In this document: one piece after another, positions 8,942 to 18,229 of the stretch
Layout: the number at the start of each line of letters is the position of its first letter
Numbering within the stretch: the first letter of the stretch is position 1
Origin: Pycnococcus provasolii
Taxonomy: Eukaryota > Chlorophyta > Pseudoscourfieldiophyceae > Pseudoscourfieldiales
Assembly: GCA_049487715.1 (NCBI GenBank)
Contig: CP150573.1
Span: forward strand, 372,001 to 436,000
Reading direction: 5' to 3'
Length of the DNA: 64,000 nt
Made by a program: the position numbers and the translations under genes
The notes under the pieces: generated by a model
What the model saw: the letters and a program-made list of their open reading frames with translations, nothing else
The model's database searches: none
Told to the model about the DNA's origin: nothing

Positions 8942-11122
8942 TTAGAACTCAGGCTTGTATTTCAGCACGGCGAAGTTGGTCTCCTTGATGATCTTCTCTA
9001 TATAAGCCTTCCACTTCCTCGTAGGCTCCTCGTTCACGCGGAAATCTCTGTCGCGCAGCGCCTGCGTGCAAACCCATGTCGGGTGCAGCACATCGTACGG
9101 ATCGTCCGTGTCCTCGTCGCCGTACCCGTCCGTGCCTAAAAACCAGACAGGCCAGCTGCCATCCTTCTTCTGGTACTTCAGCAGCCAGTTGGTTCCCGAA
9201 CATACCTGCGGGTCGCTAGCCTCCGTGAGCCCCAGGCCCCTCAGGCAGTCCACGCACTCGCCAATGCCGTCACAGTCCACATACACGCTCGGATTCTTCG
9301 CCTTCTCCCGTGACATTTTGAGCATGAATTTTAGGCTCTTGCGAAGATATCGATACAACCAAGGTGCGTCGGAAACGTTTGTTTTGATGCCACTGTAGGC
9401 GCTATGGGCAAAGACGATGTGCGTGGCGAGGTAAAAGCTGTGCCGCCATTCCTCGCTTCGCGTTCTCTGCTCCGCATCGGACGCCGGAACGCGGCAAAGC
9501 TTCGACATGCCGCCACATCGGAGCACCTCGAAGGACTCGCGCAGGCCGTAGTTGCGAACCACGTAGCGATTCGAAAGGAGGAGGTTCACGTACTCGACAA
9601 TCAGGATGCGCATGAGAAGCATGAGCCAGTCGTCCGTATTCACGGTGTGCAAATTGCTCTTCTTTATGCCGTACAGGCGGAAGCCGTAATCCGTCCCGCC
9701 TGGCTCGTCAAGCTCGCCGAGGCGGCCGTACTGCCAGCACAGGTCTGCGCGGCGAAGCAGGATCGTGTGGTCGAGTCCCATCTCGTACTTGCACCGCAGC
9801 ATGAACAGACACTCAAAGAACGACTCGCGGTGGTCCTCATAGCTGTCACTCGGACTTGGCTCCTTCGATGACAGACGAGCGCTCGCCTGAATGCGCTTGC
9901 GGTGCTTGCCGCTGCCCGTGTGCTCCTCCTTCGCCTCGAGGCTCGCCGCGGTTGCACCGCATACGCGTGCCTCAAGCTTCTCGAACATGACCTTCGCAAT
10001 CTCCTTCGCACGCGTGCGAATTGTGCTCTCCGCCGTGCTGTACCACATCTCAAAAAAAATACTTGGTGCGTCATCGCCAATCGTGTATAGGTTTTTGTTG
10101 TTGTTCTTCGTCAAGAACTTGTGCATAAACGACATCGCCTTGTGCATCGCTTTGTGACGTTTTGCGCGCAAAACGCTTGCGTCGTGCAGCTTACCAGACA
10201 CATCACGGCACCGGTTCATAGCGCTAATGGTGGATGCTGCATTCACCGCGGCACGAAGCTTCGCCACCGCGCCGCTCGGTGCAGCCTCGTCTTCCCCTGC
10301 GTTCTCTTCACCATTCTCACCCTGTGCCACCGTGGTGTCTGTCGTCGCCGCCGGTGTGCCTGCGCCGCCTTTATTTGTGGCGGCAAGTTTGGCTGTTGCG
10401 GCCATTCGGGCGACGAGCGCGCTCGCCTTCTCCCTTCCAGCCGCCGCGGCAGTTCTCGACGCCGCCGTTGGTTGGGACAGTCGTTTGAGCGGCCCGCCAC
10501 TGACGGATTTGCGTCTAGGCCAGCTTGGTGTTGGGCTTGGCGTCGCTCGTCTGCTCTTCCTGTTCTTTACTGCCGAATTTGGCCGAGATGAAGAGGCGGA
10601 GACAGCCTCCACGGCGGCCGCAACCGCGCGCGTTGCCGCTGCAGCGGCCGAAGTCGTTATCCCGCCTGCAGTTGCGAGAAGCGGTCGCGGAAACGGTACC
10701 GACACGTTCACACGTGCCTGCACAGCGCGCGCGTTCGTCTCTGTGGTTGTCGAAGAGGCAGTCGTCACGATTCCACCCAGCGGAGGAAGTGCGCCCCCTT
10801 TGCCAGCCTCCCGTCCACGTCGCGCCGAGCCACTCGACCGAGCGTGTACGACGGAGGTTGCGTATGTGTCGGACGTGACCGCTGACGCGGTTGACCCTTG
10901 ACCCAGACCCTTAAGGAAAGAAACATGTTCGCGCGAGGACTCTTGACTGGGACCCTCAACAAGGTGATGGATGCCGAGGTTGAGAATACTACCAGTGTTA
11001 CTGTTACTGGGTCCCAGCACGAGAACACTATCCTTGAGAGCACCGCCAGACAAAGCGGCGAGAGAAGTGGCACCACCAGACGCGACGCAAGGAGACTCAA
11101 AAGGCACCGCTGCGACCGCCAT
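8942..11122 (-). CDS. Large protein of unknown function with a toroid-like C-terminal domain
   Basis: 726 residues from the ATG at 11122 (MAVAAVPFES); an in-frame ATG at 11272 is possible. The N-terminal half is low complexity (Ala, Ser, Thr, Arg), probably disordered. The last 400 residues look folded and conserved. They contain HSFYLATHIVFAHSAYSG, VDCDGIGECVDCLRGLGL and NWLLKYQKKDGSWPVW, followed by HPTWVCTQAL. The Q-x-x-D-G-S-W word with paired aromatic helices resembles the QW repeats of terpene cyclases and the related alpha/alpha toroid fold. The cyclase catalytic motifs (DCTAE, or DXDD in its usual place) are absent, so I do not call it a cyclase. Function unknown. Confidence 0.7.
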   Translation of the reverse strand: MAVAAVPFESPCVASGGATSLAALSGGALKDSVLVLGPSNSNTGSILNLGIHHLVEGPSQESSREHVSFLKGLGQGSTASAVTSDTYATSVVHARSSGSARRGREAGKGGALPPLGGIVTTASSTTTETNARAVQARVNVSVPFPRPLLATAGGITTSAAAAATRAVAAAVEAVSASSSRPNSAVKNRKSRRATPSPTPSWPRRKSVSGGPLKRLSQPTAASRTAAAAGREKASALVARMAATAKLAATNKGGAGTPAATTDTTVAQGENGEENAGEDEAAPSGAVAKLRAAVNAASTISAMNRCRDVSGKLHDASVLRAKRHKAMHKAMSFMHKFLTKNNNKNLYTIGDDAPSIFFEMWYSTAESTIRTRAKEIAKVMFEKLEARVCGATAASLEAKEEHTGSGKHRKRIQASARLSSKEPSPSDSYEDHRESFFECLFMLRCKYEMGLDHTILLRRADLCWQYGRLGELDEPGGTDYGFRLYGIKKSNLHTVNTDDWLMLLMRILIVEYVNLLLSNRYVVRNYGLRESFEVLRCGGMSKLCRVPASDAEQRTRSEEWRHSFYLATHIVFAHSAYSGIKTNVSDAPWLYRYLRKSLKFMLKMSREKAKNPSVYVDCDGIGECVDCLRGLGLTEASDPQVCSGTNWLLKYQKKDGSWPVWFLGTDGYGDEDTDDPYDVLHPTWVCTQALRDRDFRVNEEPTRKWKAYIEKIIKETNFAVLKYKPEF

Positions 11123-11282
11123 CACGCGAGTGTGTCTCAAAGGGAGGCTCAAAAGGACACGCAACAAGGCCGAGTGGTGTTGAAAGTTGAAGTTGAAGGG
11201 GAAGGTTATGTCCCCCCCCCTACCTTTAAGGCCTTGCAGACCCTGCGTTGATGGCAGATGTTCGGACAACATGGGTCAACAA

Positions 11283-11345
11283 CCGGGTTAATCCGGTTAG
11301 GGTTTAGGTTAGGCCGTTAGGGTTAGGCCGTTAGGGTTAATCCTT
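11283..11345. repeat. Degenerate TTAGGG-type repeat in a 480-bp intergenic gap
   Basis: Repeated GGTTAGG and GCCGTTAGGGTTA words lie between the toroid-like gene and the PhnZ-PhnY gene. They are imperfect telomere-like units. The rest of the gap (11346-11606) is AT-rich, with TATGTATC and TTTATGG short repeats and no gene. Confidence 0.6.
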
Positions 11346-11606
11346 AGGCTCCGACCGGTCTTTTCTTTTCTGGGTTACTGTAGGGTCTTGTCCCGCACGC
11401 TTTCGACTATCGTAGTCCTATGTATCTATGTATCTATGTATCGCTTTAGGAATCCACCTCTATGTACCCTGTGTATCCTATAGGATGCCTATGTACGGTA
11501 CCTTTATGGTGCCTTTATGGGACCCGTAGTTTAGTTTCGTACGTAGTTATGTTACAGGGGGATGTTACGTACGGTGAACTTACTGTACAGTACATAATAA
11601 ATGATT

Positions 11607-13106
11607 TCATGACGTGATGGGCGTCGCCAAGTTGTACACCTTCGCGCCCTCGCTGTAGTCAACGCCAGCGACGCGCTCGCAGCTCTGAGGGAAACGCGCG
11701 CGCTTCTCCGCGTAGTACTGCGAGCGGAAGTCGCCGTCGCTCGCGCCGTTGTATGTGATGTACAGAGCTCTTCGAGCATGCGAGCTGACGTTCGGGCCAC
11801 TGCGGTGCGGGAGCATGCTGTGGAACAAAAGAACGTCGCCTGGCCTCATCGTGACGTGCTCAAAGTCCAAGGTGGCGGCGACGTCATCTGCAACGCCGCG
11901 GTGAACTGGGTGCTGCGCAAGCACGCCACGCGTGTGCCCGCCGCGCGCTATCTCGAGGCAGCCGTTGGAGACGGCCATGTCGTCCACAGCGATTAGCGCC
12001 GTCAGGTGCCTTCTCTGGCCGAATGCCGCGTACGCCGGAGCGTCCTGATGCGCGGGAAAGCCGCCGCCACCCACAAGCTTATAGTTCACCTTCTCCTTGA
12101 ACACGACACACCGCTCACCTAGCAACTGCTCAACCGCGTTAGCAAGGCGGCCGCGTCGAGTTTCCGATAACTCGTCAACGCCTTGAAGTACAGCCTCCAC
12201 GTCGTCAGACGCGTCGCCTTTAACGTCACTTCCTGTAAGTAGCTTCCTGAGACCGACGTGGAACGGCAAGAAGTTCTCCGTGCGGCATATCATGCGTGCG
12301 TCCGCCGAGGTGTCACCTTCGTAGTACACCATGTGCCGGCCGGCCGCCGGCGTCGTGCGCTCCAAGTCCGAGATCCACCGTCGAAGCTGCGCTGTCTCGC
12401 TCTCGTCGAAAAAGCCTCGCTTGAGCACGAAGCCGTCCTTCTCGAAGGCCTGCACGTCATCCTCGCAGAGCGGCGCGGACTCAGCGCCGCCGCTTGTGCC
12501 GGCACCCTTCGCACGAGCAACGGCGTCGTCGATCATCGCAACGTACGCCTCGAAGCCGTCACGCTCCGCTCGGTCGTGCGCTTCGCCATGCGTGTCCTTG
12601 GCAAGCTCGTCGATGCGGCGTAGTCGCAGCGCGTCGCGGAAGCACTCGCTTGCCTCGAAAAGCCGCCGTTCCTCATGGTTCGTCATTGCGCCGCCCTGGT
12701 GCCTGAGCGTCGTCTTGCTCGCGTCCGTGAGACGGCTCAAGTATACCTCGTCGCGCCCGACGAGCCATCGCTTGGCATCGACGTGCCTTTCGACGAGCTC
12801 GCACGTCTTCTTCGAGAGTCCCAGGGAAGCGAGGAACTGCGCACCCACAGCTTCGTGGTTCCAGGTTCCCACATTCTCCATCTGCGCGAGGGTATCTCTG
12901 AGTCCTACGACGTGTCCGACGTCGTGCAGGAGCGCTGCGAGCACAACGTCGTCGTCGAGTCCCACGCGTCTGGCGTGGAAGGCGCTTTGGAGTGCGTGCT
13001 GCGTGAGCGAGACGGGCTCGCCGACGTAGTCGTTGTCGCCGAGCAAGTCGTAAAGCTTCGCGAGCACGAGCGACGACGACGCCATGCCCGCCATGCCCGA
13101 CGCCAT
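11607..13106 (-). CDS. Fused PhnZ-like HD diiron oxygenase and PhnY-like Fe(II)/2-oxoglutarate dioxygenase
   Basis: Predicted two-step oxidative phosphonate degradation enzyme. PhnY hydroxylates 2-aminoethylphosphonate at C1 using 2-oxoglutarate and O2; PhnZ then cleaves the C-P bond, giving glycine and phosphate. TmpA/TmpB act likewise on the trimethylated compound. Residues 1 to about 195 (from the ATG at 13106; one at 13085 is also possible) match PhnZ: Y-x-x-E in DYVGEPVS, His seven residues after the Glu, HDVGH 24 residues later, NHEAV, ERHVDAKR, and a final Asp in LRRIDELAK. Spacings agree with the known PhnZ ligands to within one residue. Residues about 205-499 form a phytanoyl-CoA-hydroxylase-type domain with HQD, a distal His in PHRSGPN and the 2OG Arg in RRALYITYN. 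It is divergent from the fucosyltransferase-like gene, 138 bp away. Confidence 0.88.
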   Translation of the reverse strand: MASGMAGMASSSLVLAKLYDLLGDNDYVGEPVSLTQHALQSAFHARRVGLDDDVVLAALLHDVGHVVGLRDTLAQMENVGTWNHEAVGAQFLASLGLSKKTCELVERHVDAKRWLVGRDEVYLSRLTDASKTTLRHQGGAMTNHEERRLFEASECFRDALRLRRIDELAKDTHGEAHDRAERDGFEAYVAMIDDAVARAKGAGTSGGAESAPLCEDDVQAFEKDGFVLKRGFFDESETAQLRRWISDLERTTPAAGRHMVYYEGDTSADARMICRTENFLPFHVGLRKLLTGSDVKGDASDDVEAVLQGVDELSETRRGRLANAVEQLLGERCVVFKEKVNYKLVGGGGFPAHQDAPAYAAFGQRRHLTALIAVDDMAVSNGCLEIARGGHTRGVLAQHPVHRGVADDVAATLDFEHVTMRPGDVLLFHSMLPHRSGPNVSSHARRALYITYNGASDGDFRSQYYAEKRARFPQSCERVAGVDYSEGAKVYNLATPITS

Positions 13107-13244
13107 CGCCCTAATCGGGCTTAAGGGCACCGCCCCCTCCGGGGTGCGCATCAGATCCGGCGGGCGGATTCCTTCCCTCCGCATCCTCCCGACGAGCTTT
13201 CCGAAAAAGCTTTGTCAAAGTACACAGCTGTGCTGTGCTGTGCC

Positions 13245-14459
13245 ATGAGCTTGTGCGGACGTCGGAGCTTGTGCTGGTGGTTGTCGTCCTCCTCTTGTGT
13301 GTGGTTGTGGTTAAGTGTTGTCTATAATGTGTGTCAGCCAAACTTATGTGTGTCAGCCAAACCGTTGGGAGGCCAGTGCCACCGCTTTATGACGTTCGGG
13401 TATCCCGCGTGCAAAAACTCTTTGGAAGACGCACTCACGTACATGCCCGACGAACTGGCACTCGCGAGCCAGACGTCTAGTGAAGCGCACGCGCGAAAGC
13501 CCGTGCCGGCGAAGAAAAAGTGTACGGCCGCGACGTTCCGTGCGTCGAAATACCCGCTGGGCAAGAACGTTATGAGACTCGCAGCGGCTGTTCAGCAGTG
13601 CGCGCAGAAGGGGACGCCGTGGACGCCAGCTCCCGCTGCGTGGGCGTGGGCGAGGAACACGAAGTGCGCCAGCGAAGGGTGGTGGTGCTTCTTCGATAAG
13701 AAGAAGGTTGCCGCAAGTGTCGCGCTCATCGGAAAGGTCGGAAACGGAGGTGGGGACGCGTACATGGTGCAGTATGCCAAGTCGCTCGCGGCCACCTTCC
13801 AGCCGCACGAGGGCATGGTCCTGCCTATGCCCGCGGGTATCAGTGAGGAAACGGATGCCAAGGCTATTGGCATACACGTGCGCCGCGGAGATGCGTGCCA
13901 GAAGATGCTCACCAAGCCGGAGACTCTCAGACGATGTGCACGCCGCCCGCCAGGGTGGAAGCGACCTTGCTACGCTCTCGCTGCTTACCTCGACGTCGCA
14001 AAGCCGCTCATTGAGAAGTACGGCATGACGCACGTGTACCTTGCGACCGACTCTCAGCAGGTTGTGCAAGAGGCGCAGGCGATGAGCAGCGAAACGCTGC
14101 GCTTTCACTACCTCGACATAGACCGGTCGTCGTACGAGACGGATGGCTCGCCGAAAAACTTCATCGAGGAGCGCGTGAGCCGGTCACGTGGAAGTGCGCA
14201 TGCTGCTTCTGGCGTGAATGCGAGTCAAATGGTGGTGGAGGCGCTGAGCGAGCTGAGCCTTCTGTCTCGCGCCTCTGCGTTCGTCGGAACGAGCCGCAGT
14301 CAGTACACGCGCGCCGCCTTCCTTCTTCAGTACGCGCGTTCGTCGCGCCCCCCCGCTTTCTCGAATTTGGACGAGCCGTGGTGCTGCCGGCAAGGTGCTG
14401 GCAAGGGCGGCGGCCACAGGGCTTTTCTTGCCTTCACGAGCGCGTGCGTGCTCGCATGA
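13245..14459 (+). CDS. GT23-like (FUT8/NodZ-type) fucosyltransferase, type II membrane protein
   Basis: Putative GDP-fucose-dependent glycosyltransferase of the Golgi. The start is the ATG at 13245 (MSLCGRR). A short basic N-terminus and hydrophobic segment (LCWWLSSSSCVWLWLSVVYNV) look like a signal anchor. The donor-binding motifs of the alpha-1,6-fucosyltransferase/O-fucosyltransferase superfamily are present in order: GIHVRRGDAC, then HVYLATDSQQVVQEA, then FVGTSRSQYTRAAFLLQ. At 404 residues it is shorter than animal FUT8 and lacks the SH3 tail. Many Cys may form disulphides. The acceptor is unknown. It may share a promoter with the divergent PhnZ-PhnY gene. Confidence 0.8.
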   Translation: MSLCGRRSLCWWLSSSSCVWLWLSVVYNVCQPNLCVSAKPLGGQCHRFMTFGYPACKNSLEDALTYMPDELALASQTSSEAHARKPVPAKKKCTAATFRASKYPLGKNVMRLAAAVQQCAQKGTPWTPAPAAWAWARNTKCASEGWWCFFDKKKVAASVALIGKVGNGGGDAYMVQYAKSLAATFQPHEGMVLPMPAGISEETDAKAIGIHVRRGDACQKMLTKPETLRRCARRPPGWKRPCYALAAYLDVAKPLIEKYGMTHVYLATDSQQVVQEAQAMSSETLRFHYLDIDRSSYETDGSPKNFIEERVSRSRGSAHAASGVNASQMVVEALSELSLLSRASAFVGTSRSQYTRAAFLLQYARSSRPPAFSNLDEPWCCRQGAGKGGGHRAFLAFTSACVLA

Positions 14460-15020
14460 CTCACTCATATGACGAAAACGAAAACGAAAACCAAGAAAAA
14501 CGCGGTGCCCCAGTAACATAAAAAAAGAGACACAGAGTGTACAATAAACTTACCTAGTGGTATGACAAAGGTGATTATTAGGGTACAGTAGTAGGATTAG
14601 AAGTAGTAGGATTAGGGTAGTAGGTGATTAGGGTTAGGGCTAGGGTTAGGGTAGGGTTAGGGTTAGGGTTAGGGTTACACTCCGGGCTCCCTCCCCTGGC
14701 AGCCTGGGACCCAGGGGGATCCCACCCGTGTGACTTTTCCCTTCCCCTTCCCTTCCCTTAAACCAGAATTCTGCTTGTTGACTTTTGCCTGCCTCCTACC
14801 TTACGGGCACCCCTTTTTTTCCCTACCCGGTAAGGTTTTCGTTGACTTTTCCCCTCCCCCGACTCCCCCGACTCCCCTCCCCTTGGACCTTCCCGCACGT
14901 GATTTGCCTGCCTCCCCGTAAAGTAGACTATTCAACTCCCGGCCGGCCGGGCACGTGCAGGTTACCCTACGTCGGCCTTGTAACCTTGCCTGTATCTTGC
15001 ACTCTCCTCCTCTTACAGTG
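14460..15020. other. Intergenic region with telomere-like array and pyrimidine-rich tract
   Basis: Contains the TTAGGG array (listed separately), then a C/T-rich stretch from 14,730 to 14,900. It ends CCTCTTACAG just before the next start codon. That end looks like a 3' splice site, so a short upstream exon of the next gene is possible. No other gene seen. Confidence 0.4.
14627..14677 (+). repeat. Interstitial TTAGGG telomere-like array
   Basis: About eight units of TTAGGG with minor variants (one TAGGG, one CTAGGG), preceded by looser GTAGGATTAG words from 14,580. The unit is TTAGGG, not the TTTAGGG or TTTTAGGG type known from many green plants and algae. Confidence 0.8.
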
Positions 15021-17252
15021 ATGGTGGCATCTGGCTCCATGTCGGCAACACCTTACGCACCTTACCACCTGCCGCCGCACGCGCCCGCGTGGGGAGTCAC
15101 GCAGTCCTTTGACGCCGTCGCCGATGCGCGCAAGTACGCGCCGCCAAAGCAAAGGCCGCCGCCCCACCCGCTCTTGCCCGCACCGCCACTGACGCCCGCG
15201 CGAGAAACGTTCCTCAGCAGCCTATCCGCCGCAGAACGCGCGAGGCTCGTGCACGTCGAAGTGTGCGTCACGCACGCGCTCTTTCCCATGGACATATTCA
15301 CGAAAATTGGAAGCGCGGACACGCACATGGGAGGAGGCACGTTCGCCGTCGTGGAGGTGGGCGGAAAGGCGAACAGAGACAGGCCCGTGCCGCTGTCGCT
15401 CGTGCCGCACCACGACGAAGTCGCGACGAACGTCAAAGACCTGCACGGCGAGACGCGTGAACACGCACTCAGCTACCTTGACTCGATGTTCAAGGTCGAC
15501 TCACTTCCCGACGACATGTCGCACTCCCACCTCGGGTTCGCGACGAGCGTCCTGAACGACGAAGTGTTCGAGACGGAGGCTGCACAAGACGTCCGCGAAA
15601 AGCTTAGAGCAAGGCCGGATGATCCGCACGCTATTCGAAGGTACCGCACGCGAGTCGCGCAGAGGGCGCACTTCACTGTCACCGAGCGCGGCGACACGAC
15701 CGTGTGGTCGAACACAGTTCACAAGCGCGACGACGCCGCCAAGAACTTTCGCAAGGCTACCTTCGAAGAGCGATATCTCTTCGACGACGTCTTCAGCAGT
15801 TCGGAAGAGGTGCGCCTTTGCTTCTACGAGCAGTATGGACTCAGCACCGCGACGTATCCGAAGTTCCTCGGCAGCTGCGCCGTCACCGTGCCCGACTTCC
15901 CCAAGAGCAGTGGAAACGTTAAGCCCACCGCACGCACCGCACCCCTCAAACTAGCTCTTCCCATCATCGCAGGGGATCAGGCGACGGGAAAGCCTGTTGG
16001 CGAAGTGCAGATCGAGTTGGTGCTCACGCCGGAGCCGGAATACGGCGCGGCATCGTATCAGCAGCAGCAGCAGCAGCAGCAGCAGCGAGCAAAACTAGCA
16101 GCGCCAGTGCCGGCATCACGGACGCAGCAGCAGACAGGGTCGACAGTGGCGCGTACTGCCAACGCACCAGCACCGGCACCGGTCACGTCGACGGCACCGG
16201 CACCGGCTCAACAGTACGTTGAGCCGCGATTCTCCATCAAACGTGGCGGCGGATCGACGTACTCGGAGGCGTACAATACGTCCATATACCGCGCTCCCTT
16301 GCACAAGGATAAGGATGCGAATCATGCGCGTGCTTCTGTGGTGAAAGAAGCCATGACAAGGCTGGAAGATGCACAGATTCGTCGACGGGAAGCGGATGCG
16401 CATGCGCGTGCTTGTGCCGCTGCGGCGCCGCTCGCCGCGGCTGCACCCGCCGCGACGCGGTACGCGGCGCGCCTAAGGGCGGAGGAACTCGTTGCACAGA
16501 AGGCGCTGCACGAAATTCACGCGCAGGTTGCACGCGGCGAGCCCATTCACACGGTATCCGTTGGTCAGGATCGGCGCGTGGGTGCTGATCACCTCGCTCA
16601 ATACAGCGAGGCGAGTCGTTCCGTGCCAGCGGGCACGGTCGCCAACCAGGGTGTGCCGCACGGCGTCGCCGCATATGGCGAAGTTCACGGCGTTTCTGAA
16701 CCACGATTGACCGAGCCTCGCGTCGCGCGTGCACCTGTCCAGGACAAAGCTGCCGTTCTGCCCGGCACCTCGGGCGCGCATGGCGCTATCCCAAATGCGC
16801 AGGGTGCTAGCGCTACGGCGTCCATTCCTCATAGCAAGGGAAGGCAGACGGGAAATGTGCCACACCCGAATTATCGAGCTGCACCTGCACCATCGCATGG
16901 GCCACACAGTCATAGTCAACTAAGCGAGCAGCGTGCCGTGCACCAAGCAGCTCACACGACAGCTCCTGCCGGTCCAGGACCTGCGGGAGCACAAGGTCGG
17001 GTGATGATGATGCCTCCTCCTCACGGTGAACAGCCACCGCAAGGTTTGTCGTACGGCGCGGTGCATGCTGCCCAGCAGGCGGCGCATGCGGCTAATCGGT
17101 CGGCAAGCAGTTTGCCAGACCGTGGCGTGCAAGCTGGCGTGCACCTTTCAACGGGCGCGGCTCGCGTCGCCGCGCCAGGCGATCAACGGTACGTTTACGC
17201 GCCCGCCCCCGCATCAGCAAAGTCCACGATGATGGCGTCTCGCAGGAAATAA
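15021..17252 (+). CDS. C2-like domain protein with poly-Gln and long disordered tail
   Basis: 743 residues from the ATG at 15021 (MVASGSMSATPY). Residues about 70-350 look folded: RLVHVEVCVTHALFPMDIF, ATFEERYLFDDVFSSSEEVRLCFYEQ, YPKFLGSCAVTVPDF and GKPVGEVQIELVL. Strand patterns with an acidic loop suggest one or two C2-like beta sandwiches; this is a shape judgement, not a motif match. A run of nine Gln follows at about 16059-16085. The remaining 350 residues are Ala/Pro/His/Gln-rich and probably disordered. I do not recognise the family. The sequence before the ATG resembles a splice acceptor, so the true N-terminus may lie in an unseen exon. Confidence 0.7.
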   Translation: MVASGSMSATPYAPYHLPPHAPAWGVTQSFDAVADARKYAPPKQRPPPHPLLPAPPLTPARETFLSSLSAAERARLVHVEVCVTHALFPMDIFTKIGSADTHMGGGTFAVVEVGGKANRDRPVPLSLVPHHDEVATNVKDLHGETREHALSYLDSMFKVDSLPDDMSHSHLGFATSVLNDEVFETEAAQDVREKLRARPDDPHAIRRYRTRVAQRAHFTVTERGDTTVWSNTVHKRDDAAKNFRKATFEERYLFDDVFSSSEEVRLCFYEQYGLSTATYPKFLGSCAVTVPDFPKSSGNVKPTARTAPLKLALPIIAGDQATGKPVGEVQIELVLTPEPEYGAASYQQQQQQQQQRAKLAAPVPASRTQQQTGSTVARTANAPAPAPVTSTAPAPAQQYVEPRFSIKRGGGSTYSEAYNTSIYRAPLHKDKDANHARASVVKEAMTRLEDAQIRRREADAHARACAAAAPLAAAAPAATRYAARLRAEELVAQKALHEIHAQVARGEPIHTVSVGQDRRVGADHLAQYSEASRSVPAGTVANQGVPHGVAAYGEVHGVSEPRLTEPRVARAPVQDKAAVLPGTSGAHGAIPNAQGASATASIPHSKGRQTGNVPHPNYRAAPAPSHGPHSHSQLSEQRAVHQAAHTTAPAGPGPAGAQGRVMMMPPPHGEQPPQGLSYGAVHAAQQAAHAANRSASSLPDRGVQAGVHLSTGAARVAAPGDQRYVYAPAPASAKSTMMASRRK

Positions 17253-17916
17253 GTCGCACGTGGTAAAAATGGTGGCTTTGGTTTTTTTAATTATCGTTCC
17301 CATCTTGAACTGGTTGAACCCCCACATGCATGACTTAAGTTTTTCGTCGTCCCGTCCGTCGGACCCGCTCGAGATCGACGTCAATATAGTACTGCCGAAG
17401 TGCGCGCGCGCTAATAACTTCTTATAATATTAAGGAAAGACCTGTTCAACACAATTAGTCTCAGGTTAGCTTGTGTACACACACACTATTATAGGTACTG
17501 TGCAGTAGTTCATATAACTCGAATATAAGGTATGTACGTATAAGTGGTGAATGTCACGCAAGTACCTATGCAACGCACGAGCGCGCCTACCTTTATACAT
17601 GTGCGAGGAAATATTGAGGAACAAAATCTTACCATCACATGTACAAGCTCGTCTAAAGGTATGTATCCTATACATACCAGGTATTTGTTCGTAGGAATAA
17701 GGTGGAATGTTTACAAGGTGGACTGAGCTCGTCGTTTCCTATCGTAGACGTAGGGGCCCACCCACCCACCTGACCTCGGCAGTCGGCACCTCATCAGTCA
17801 TCACCGGCCACGTGGTAAACATGATAACTAGACGAAGAAGTAGGACCATCTCCCTGTACTGTACTGTAACTACCTATACAGTATGGTACGGTATGGTACG
17901 AGGTAAGGGGTGAGGA
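17253..17916. other. AT-rich intergenic region, no gene recognised
   Basis: About 660 bp of lower-GC sequence with short runs of TATACA, GTATGGTACG and similar words. No conserved reading frame, RNA gene or mobile element signature seen. Confidence 0.4.
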
Positions 17917-18126
17917 GTGTGCCATCACAACGCTAGATTTAACCTTAAAGGTAGACAATTTAGGCCGTCGACGGTGGGAGGCCTTGGCAGTCTCGTCAAG
18001 TCGATGAGCATGAAGAAGCCTGACGGCGAGGACGACGAAGGTGAGGAGGAGGCAGCGGCGGCGCCGGGCGGCTTCGCTGGGCTCTTGAAGACGATGAAGA
18101 ACCCTGTGGATGACAACAACGTTTAA
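17917..18126 (+). CDS. Short orphan coding exon (possible terminal exon)
   Basis: A 69-codon open frame that ends at TAA. From about 17970 the composition shifts to the GC-rich, third-position-biased style of the surrounding genes: GGLGSLVKSMSMKKPDGED, an acidic Ala-rich linker, then GGFAGLLKTMKNPVDDNNV. The two GG-(L/F)-x-x-L-(V/L)-K-(S/T)-M halves look like an internal repeat. A possible acceptor (ATTTAG) lies at about 17958-17963. It could be the last exon of a split gene whose other exons I cannot find, a small protein, or a remnant. Function unknown. Confidence 0.35.
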   Translation: MCHHNARFNLKGRQFRPSTVGGLGSLVKSMSMKKPDGEDDEGEEEAAAAPGGFAGLLKTMKNPVDDNNV

Positions 18127-18229
18127 GCCGGCGGCGGCGACGACGACGACGACAACGACGGAGTGGGGTTGGTTGGTGGTACGAGTATAATCAGCTCCTC
18201 TTTGTTACTGAGTGAGCAAAATCTAACGC

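Noticed and set aside
8942-9300. Calling the toroid-like protein a squalene/oxidosqualene cyclase
   Set aside because: The QW-like segment is present, but the catalytic DCTAE or DXDD motif is not in place.
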